NCBI GenBank assembly: GCA_018806985.1
Contig: JADANN010000222.1
Coordinates: forward strand, 393,001 to 457,000
Length of the DNA stretch: 64,000 nucleotides
DNA from: Angiostrongylus vasorum
Lineage: Eukaryota; Nematoda; Chromadorea; Rhabditida; Metastrongylidae
Reading direction: 5' to 3'
Shown here: one piece after another, positions 34,233 through 42,638 of the stretch
Layout: every line of letters starts with the position of its first letter
Numbering within the stretch: position 1 is the stretch's first letter
Program-made: the position numbers and the translations under genes
The notes under the pieces: model-generated
Database searches by the model: none
The model's input: the letters and a program-made list of their open reading frames with translations, nothing else
Told to the model about the DNA's origin: nothing

Positions 34233-34470
34233 GCAATAATTCTTTGCACTATTATATATCAATTTGAAGTTTACGCACTCCCTCTGTATAACTGAGTTAT
34301 AATATTAATAGTACTTTTGACCAATTCTGTAGGTTAGAAACTGAGGTATGAAGACAAAAACTTGGAGGAATTGACTTCAAAGTCTGACTTTCCATTAACC
34401 TCGGTCTAACTAATCATCATGTATTCTTTCATTGCTATGCTAACACGAGTTTGTTGCTACATACTTATTT

Positions 34471-34506
34471 GGCTAACGCTTCGATGTCTTCGTCTTCTTC
34501 AGAACC
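34471..34506 (-). ncRNA. hammerhead ribozyme motif, core nearly intact
   Basis: On the minus strand: GGUU, CUGAAGA (intact), a 13-nt helix II region, GAAGCGUU and AGCC. The A15.1-U16.1 pair is replaced by G-U, and the cleavage triplet would be GUU. Helix I pairs with one U-G wobble. Confidence 0.6.
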
Positions 34507-34619
34507 GATGATCGGAGTCGATGTCCACAATCCCTGGTATTATCGATGCGGTGTCTTCGTCATCGTATCGAGTCGGATCTTCTTCTGTGCACAATCGCTC
34601 GAATGGAGCAACGTCACAC

Positions 34620-34655
34620 GGCTGTGAAGAAGATGAAGACGCCGAAGCGTTAACC
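34620..34655 (+). ncRNA. degenerate hammerhead motif
   Basis: On the + strand: GGCU, GUGAAGA (C3 changed to G), a 13-nt helix II region, GAAGCGUU and AACC. It shares the GAAGCGUU variant with its partner on the other strand, so the two are likely to descend from one unit. Confidence 0.55.
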
Positions 34656-34660
34656 GAGTA

Positions 34661-36579
34661 GTGTTATTTATCCACCTTTGGAGAATTTACTTTTAAGGAG
34701 TCAAATTCGGTAGTAGTACAGCGTAAGCGGACGAAAAGGGTTTCAGAAACCTAAAGTTTCAAAATCTCATCGTGGTTAAATGAGTAACTATATGTTTTTG
34801 GTAGATAAGGATGTGTAGATGATGGCTTGACAGGAGATCAATATGGCCTATATGTCACAATCGATTGATCAATCTTACCTATAAATTAAGGCCTTAATAC
34901 TACACACAAGCTTGGAAACCGTGGTAGCCGGTGATATCCTGAGGTGATGAACCTAGCAAAGCCACCGCACTATTCCAGGAAGAAGTTACCAACAATCCCC
35001 AACTGAGTGAGTTGAGAAAAACCATCAAGCCGCAGATGAACCAAAGCATGAACCACCACCACCACAGGTATCTGAGTATGGTATCATCAGTTTCTTTCAA
35101 ATCCTGTTTTACATGAAGCTACATCACTTGTGCGGTTCCCAGAAATCCTTTCATTTGTTTCGTTTCCTCGCATCCATCCTCCTCAACGACTTTCATATTC
35201 GGGAATCGCTTTAGCTGCTGCTTGAGGATTTCTGGTATTCCATACTAATGTCATTAAGTGCTGGTCGATTCGACTCTCTCTCGAAACCTGGGATAGCCGT
35301 AGTAGAGGGTTCCTACATCTTGCAGAATGCACGCAGTTTCCCAGACAAATCTGGTATCGGTTCTTAGACCCCGAAGTGTTGAGATGTTTCGTTGACCTGC
35401 AGCGTGGTCGTACCATAGCCTCGCGTGTACTATACGGAATCGCTATCACTGCACCAACTAGGCCCAATCATACAATGTGCGAACACAGTGTCACAAAATA
35501 CATCCCCAATGGCTTACCACCGTATCGTGGTTCTAGTTTTTCGTAAGACGAAGTCGAACTGCAACCGATTACGCGGTGTTCTTTCTTTCAGCAGGGTCGC
35601 TCAAGCTGAACTTTGGATTACCACCAGGATCACCAAAGAGTAAACCAGTGCAAGAAATCGATGCCATCATAACAACAACACAATCACTAGCCGGTAAGTG
35701 ATCAGGAGATAGACGCAGTTCAGCCGGAAAATTACCATCGAAACGGAAATTTTGTTGGCGCCTACAAATAAAAATATAATAAACATATAATATGTACAAT
35801 ATACAGATACATGAACGTAAACATAAACTGTTTATAATAACGTGAGAGATACAATCGTTTAAAGTTGGATAGATAGGATAATTTTGGCTCGAGATGGCTC
35901 ATATATGGATCACTATCACTAGTAGGTTAGGAATGAAGAGTAGGTTAAGAATTAAAAAGTCATTTCTACCATTTCTAGACAGCACTCAACTTTTCCTGAA
36001 CGCGAATTCAACTATCCCAACATCAGCGACCTGGTCAAAATATATTTCTGGTTCACATCCAAAGCAGATTTCAGAAGAAATAAACAAACAAGCGTGTGGC
36101 GAACAGACAAACAAATCAGTAAACAAAAAGATAGGCACATCAGAAAGGAAGGTGAAAGCTTTCGAATGTGCAAACGCAGGATATCTAGGTGGTCCCGCAA
36201 CGATATGCCTGAAGAGAAATGTAAAAGATCTTATGTCCTTTAATAAAAGTTTATGTGTGCAACTCTATGAAACACTGCTTGTCAAAGTTCGTGTTTGGAG
36301 CAAGTGACCATGTATAACAAATCGGGCGGATAAGAAACGACGTTTATGAATGCTCCTAAAGCTGGTAGGTGTTTAGTGCGTTAGTCTATCCACTAGTGCA
36401 AAAAGATGCAAATCGATCGATGGGCTGGCTGTGAGAAGAGTGCCGCGTTGCAGCGTCAGCGAGGCCGACGACCACCCCAGTAGTTACGCCGTGCTTCGCT
36501 CTTACTCCCTGACTTTACCTTTATATCCCTCGATTTCTACTGATAATCTTCTGGAGATTTTCGAGAAATGATAATTATT
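34661..36579. other. upstream region of TADA3; no further gene recognised
   Basis: It contains an S3 copy (35110-35440). The 137-codon frame at 35894-36307 is not recognised and has no splice support. About 36425-36500 is GC-richer than its surroundings and could be promoter-proximal sequence of TADA3 (inference). Confidence 0.4.
35110..35440 (-). repeat. S3 SINE copy, diverged
   Basis: Shares GCTGCTTGAGGATTTCTGG, the CTGGGATAGCCG...AGGGTTCC block and CCCAGACAAATCTGGTATCG with the copy at 8560-8940. The tRNA-like head is decayed. Confidence 0.55.
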
Positions 36580-36592
36580 CAATTGTTTACAG
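36580..36592 (+). promoter_or_regulatory. putative spliced-leader trans-splice acceptor of TADA3
   Basis: AATTGTTTACAG ends directly at the ATG of the first coding exon. In nematodes an acceptor with no upstream donor, right at a start codon, is typical for spliced-leader addition. An upstream non-coding exon with cis-splicing is the alternative. Confidence 0.5.
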
Positions 36593-39500
36593 ATGAAGCC
36601 AAAACGGCGGTCGACTTTTTCGCCTGCTAGCGTCGAAAGGACGTTGAAATCACCGCGCCCCAAGAGGAAGCGTTTCGGTGAGTTTTGGAAGACTTATGGT
36701 CCATATTATCTGGCCTTTATGATTGTAATATTCACAACTTCTCGTTTGTCACCCCTAAAATTTATGCGTATACGTCCGTGTTAGGGGCGCGTGTAGCGCA
36801 GTGGTCGGAGGCGCGCTGCAATACACATAGGGTCGGTCCTGCGCCCAGGCTCACCAAGGCTTTCATCCCTTCGGGGTCTGCAAATTGGTACCAGACTTGT
36901 TTGGAGGATAACAGCACTGGCTCGATATATCGATAGGCCACCACGAGTCATTGTAAAGGCCAGATATGCATTCAGTCACATCCAGCGATGCTTAATGAAG
37001 TCAAATGCATGGGGCTTTCCTCAGGGATTGGTCAATACAAAGAGCTTTATTCTTTATCCTTATTTTTAGGTCCGGGTCTATTTCGGAATTCACGCTAACA
37101 GTGTATGTGATTTTAGCTTATTACAAGTCTTCTAGGGGTAGGTGGTGAATGAAGAAGAAAGTACTTCATTATACTTTTTTATTCAAGTGGTATGATTACT
37201 ACATAATGCTTGATCTGCCATTGTGGAAGAATAGTGCTTGCTAGCCTGCAAACCTCCAGGTTCACTACGCCCTGCAGCAATCAATGTTAATGATTACATA
37301 ACGCAATATTACGGTTGTCTCATGATTCCACGAAGAACCACTTTTCCAACATTAAACGTATCACTGAAGAGAGAAGAATGCAGATCTGTAAGCCACAGGA
37401 AGAGAGATGAAGCCAGACCTGCATTCCGCAGCCGGTGTCGCGTGTAAATCTGAGCACTCCGCGATTGATGGTTATAAAACGGCAAGAGAAATGGAGATTC
37501 TGGTGCTTGCGATGTATCACATGACTGTCTATTTAAGTATCTAAGAAAGTATTAGAGAGTGCTACTAATTGGTCAGCAGCGGAGAAATGGTGAATTCTGT
37601 TCGTCTGTGAACAAGAGTCGTAACAACATACGCGTCCACCTAGTGAATTTTCTAATTGTGCTTTGTGCCTGTGAAAGTCGCAACTAATTACAGGGAGAGT
37701 GTTCAAACAATGTTAGAACACTTTAATAATTTTCTATCTACTGCCTATTCTTTCTTTCATAGTAGGTATGATATGAAATATAAGTGCAATGATGCTGAGA
37801 TATTCGCAACCTCCGGACCTCACGTGTCTGCGGTGGGGTTCGAACCCGCTGTTATCCTTTCCGGGGGCTAACGCGTTCACCACGTCATGCCGGTCCTTCA
37901 ATATCAGGATACGTCTTGCAGTAATTCCGAAGTTCGATTTTCTTCCAACCTTGAGATGGGTAAATAATTTGCTACCTTCTAGATAAGCACACATGAGGTT
38001 GTTACTGTGCTATTTGTTCATCCACAGAAGCTGAAATCTCGGTGGATTCCTCCTTCTTCAGGGCCTGGAAAGGTCATGTTAATCTAATCGGCCAAACACT
38101 TTCATAACTCCAACGGATGAACCAGGATACCTAGATTTCAACCGCATCGAAGGAGAAATAACTTTTTCGTGTTGGGGATTAGAAATAAAACGGCTTCTTT
38201 TTTCGTGGAAACCGTGAATGTCTGTGGAAACTTTTCTTTCCATCACTCTTGAAAGCTAGCTATTATGGTTTTTCTGTTGGGGTTATTGAGGGGTTCAGCT
38301 GACTGGTTTGTAGTTCTAACCATCTAAAGCTCACCTCCCAACGGTTTACCGCCTCATCGTGGTGGGTGGGAGGTGTTTCTGGGTGTCGGACTGCGATGTA
38401 CAGCGGGGGGACTCGTCCACCTGGCAGGGTCTCCCAAGCTGAGAACGAGTCCGGCGTTTCCATGAGGAAGTCCAGCTAAGAGTAAACCAATACCAGGATC
38501 CACCACCGCCCTGGTATCAAAGGTAAATCACCCTCTGGTCCATAAGGGGCTGCGATTGCCTTTCGTGGTGACGACCTGGAGCAGGCTTTGGCCAGGCTGT
38601 CCTCGGGATTCCAGGGTACCACAATGGCTCAACCAACAGATCTCCGAAAAAACGGTGATTATGCTAGGGCCCGCAGAACTGGTGAGGATGGGCCGTTCAA
38701 GTTTTACCAAGTATCAAGTAAGTAAAGCTCTGCAGAAGGTGAAATCCTCCGAAACATCGAATTTTGTGCGCAAATAAATCGTATAGTAACAACCTCATGC
38801 GTGCTTAACAAGAAAACAGCGAATTAATGTAAGGGGTAGTTTCGACGCTTCTAGTTCTGTGCACTGCGCTAAAAACTGGCCTTCATTTAGTTGCCAAGTT
38901 GCGCGTATTTCTGAAATTCGTATGATTTCTATTCTGTTGTGATTTATAGATTCGTCGTCACCCATTTGTCGGAAGTCGTCGAACAGTAGTGAAGAGGTCA
39001 AACCACCGCCAGAGTTCATGCCGTTCCCTTACAATAAACTATGTCCGAAGTTTCGTGATCTTTTGTCGAAGAATTCTGAGGACATCACTGTTAACAGGGA
39101 TGATTTGGTATGTTTTTTTTCTAAAATATGGCACCAACAGTCTATCACTTTTTTGTTTTCTTCCGGTGAGCGAAGCTGGAATACAAACTATTGTTTAATT
39201 TCTGATTTCATGGTGTGGTAGACCCTCTTTCACAGCTATACTTTGTTTGTTAGTGTGGGTTGACATTGATGCTTGAATTTGCTATGCTACCAGTTCCGAT
39301 CTATATAGAATATCCCTTGCAAATCCATTGCAGAGAAAAAACTCTTTGTTCTCGGCGAGAAAGAACGTGCTTTTACGTTTTCATAACAATGCAAAATAAG
39401 GAGTTTGTGTAGGCTTAAGTGCTATGGTTATCTATACATCACTATGCTGTAATAAATTACTTTACTTTCTGTTTAGCTTGATCTTCAACATGAATTGGAG

Positions 39501-41327
39501 AAAATGTTGGCCCATTCTGCAGATTACTTAAGACGTGCACATGGAGAGGTTACATATCTCAATACTGGAGAATATCCAGTCGAAGATCTACGAGCAAGAC
39601 CAATGCCTTCCTACAAACTGCGTGAATTTGTTCCAGTTCCTACATCAGTAACACAGGAATTGCAGGAGAGGTAGGTAACAGACTATTGCTTTTGTGCTGT
39701 TTTATAAATCAAGTCATGACTAATCATTTTTGTGATTGGCTTGCTCCATTTCTCTTACAGTTTATGTGGCCTTCCTGAAGATGAAGGTGAAGACGATCTT
39801 GATGTGTGGCCTCCACACCATATCCCTCAACGTTTTTGGACGTGGTGCAAGGCCAACTTCTTGACTCCAATTGACGCTGAGTATCTGCGCGATTTCAAAG
39901 CTTTGCTTCTAGACAAGTACTCGCCAGAGGCGTTAAAATGTTATTATGTGAATGGTACGTTGTCGTTCATATAACCTTTTTTTTGTTTCATCTTCCTTTT
40001 TCTTAAGGCTGTGCTGAATCATCATTCCTTGGCAAGGTCTTTAATGTTTTTCAGAGAATTTCTAGAACTTCCCACTTGGGAATTGAGAATTTTCTTTATC
40101 GGTTTATCCACCTCGATTTTCGTTGTTTTAGTGGGCCCCTTATTAAATTTCTTTAAAGGTCTGAACCAAAATTATCCTTGCCTACTTTTCGAACTACGCT
40201 TCATTTGATTGAATAGTATCCCAAATATGCTGAAGTGCAGTTTTTCACAAGCATGATTGTGAATTTATCTAATTCCTGTGTGTGTTTTCACATCTGATCT
40301 GCTAAGTGCATTACTTCAAGGATTAACTTCAATGATGCTGAGATATGAGCAAAACTCGGGACCTCAGTTTGGCTTCGAACCCATGATTACCCTTTATGGG
40401 AGCTCACGTGCTGTCCACCACACCAACCGAGATATTGACGAAGCAGGCACTATGAACGTGTCCATGGCGGTTATTGTGTTTGAGACATATTATTCGCTTT
40501 TCATGGTACCTCATACCTCCATTATAGAAGCCTGTCCGTTGTTGTTGTAACTTCTTGTTCATTGCATTTATCAGAACCTCAGTTTGGCTTCGAGCCCGCA
40601 ATTACCTTTTCCGGTTGGTGTAGGTGGTAGCACGTTAGCCCTCAGTAAGGATAATTACGGGTTCGAAACCCGAGGTTCCGTGTTTTGCTAGTATCTCAGC
40701 ATCATTTCGGTAGTGTTCCACATCATACCTTGCCATGGGAAAAAATTAAAAGGCATTGCAATGTCAAAGATATTTTTGCGAAATTGCCTTTCCCTAAAAT
40801 CCTATGAAATAAATAGCTTTATTAGACGTTTAGCTGTCTTTTTTTCGAAACATATTTCCCAGCACTTTAAAAGGTATCTTGTACGTTTTAGCGAAACTAA
40901 TTTAAAATAGGAGCACGTTTTTCATCCAGAAATTTCCAGTCCCATCATGTTGCATTAGTTTTAACAAATATCCGTTTATATAACCGTAATGTTGCTGAGT
41001 TATTCGCAAAACTCGGGACAGCTGGTGTCTGCGGTGATTGTTAGGATGAAAATAGCGGTTGAGAGGCAGGCGAAACAGACTCGCATGGTGTGGAGGTGAA
41101 CGCGCTAGCCCCAAAAAGGGAATAGCGTCTTCGGTTCCCACCGCAGAATTTTGCAAATATTTAACCAACATTATAGTTATATTTCACGTAATACCGTGCC
41201 GTTAAAAAGAAATAGTAGACAGTAAATAAAAATATGTATGAATAAATACACATATATGTATATACATATATACATGTATACGTGTACATGAGCGTATGTA
41301 CGTACATACACTTATATATATGTATAT

Positions 41328-41359
<32 letters not shown>

Positions 41360-42541
41360 GCATGTATGCATATATGTATACATGTATAAATATAGAATGG
41401 TTTCTGAAATTCTTGGCATGTTTATTCCCGATCCAATATCCAACTTTAAAATTTTTCGTGAGTATGACAATGGTTCGCTTTGCCTTCCTTGGAAAACCTT
41501 TGAAATTCTGTAATCGTGTAATAGATAAGTGATGGATTAGATTTCGATACAAAAAAAGCGTCACTGTTTTCAAAATCTGTCAAGTAGTACATTTCTTGAC
41601 GTCTACCTATTAGTTACAGCTGTGAGACGATCTCTGATTTATGCGTTAATGTACTATTGCATTAAATGATTGAACTCGATCATACAAGCCATTTCGCGAT
41701 GTCTGGTTACATTAAACATCCCATTTTTAAGAACCATGGAAATATCGGAAACGTCAACATTATCGGTCTAGCATCACTTCTTGCGATACACCAGCATCAC
41801 CACGTGGTAGGAAAAAATCCAGCGTTGACACTCCTTTTATGGAGAAGAAGAGTAAACAAAAGGATGATAGGAAGTATTCGCCATTTCTTAGACACGTTTA
41901 CACTATCCTTGATATTTTTTATAATTTTTCTATTTGTTCATGTAGGATCTCTGAACCTGCTGGTACTCTTTCTCCTCGTGGAACAGACTTGAAGTTGGCG
42001 CCGTTGATCAGTGACCTGGTGTGTGCAGCAAGCCGAGAAATGCGTAAAGACGAACATACAACACCAACTCGCAGATCTTCCGTGAGACTTCAGTCACGTG
42101 ATGATTGTGAGGATGAAAATAGAATTTCTATCAAGAGCGAGCCATTTGATGTAGTAGATAGTGACAATGTTGACGATTCTCACGATGTATTGCATATCAA
42201 TGGTTTCGGTACACGATCTCATTTGAACACAATGAGTAAGCTTTCGCCTTATTAAGGTATATCGCTTATTCAAGTACTAGTGCAATAATTTGCATTTATT
42301 TCTAGTGAACATACCACGCATAAAGAGGGAAAGTAAAGATGAATCAAATGACGACTGGGATCGCCCAGGCCCCTAGCCATTCTTTTGGCGTCGGTCATAA
42401 TGGTCGCTGTAATGGAGAATTAAAGGCGAAGCTTAAGAGGAATGGAGAGGTGAATTCTTAGCTTGCTTTTGAAATAACGCACAGTTCTCTTCTACGTTTC
42501 GGCGCTATATGCGTAATGTGTGCGGCAAGCCAATGGCAGTG

Positions 42542-42638
<97 letters not shown>

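Larger units (their letters stand above)
34385..34660. repeat. inverted hammerhead-bearing element
   Basis: Begins with the GACTTTCCATTAACCTCGG block (34388-34410) seen beside the hammerheads at 26751 and 27903. It carries one hammerhead on each strand, at 34471-34506 (minus) and 34620-34655 (plus), separated by 113 nt. The spacer resembles that of the 17279-17497 pair only weakly. Confidence 0.65.

Noticed and set aside
35894..36307. 137-codon + frame upstream of TADA3
   Set aside because: No family, no splice partners; composition is consistent with chance in AT-rich sequence.
36784..36850. possible functional tRNA gene (A-box and B-box match)
   Set aside because: It is the head of a dispersed SINE with four sister copies, the B box is drifted and no acceptor-stem pairing was evident.
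40600..40690. possible tRNA gene with perfect GGTTCGAAACC
   Set aside because: It is part of an S2-type repeat arranged as inverted halves; no convincing anticodon or acceptor stem was found.
41666..41992. 108-codon + frame over TADA3 exons 5 and 6
   Set aside because: Wrong frame relative to the phase-consistent exons; it ends within exon 6.
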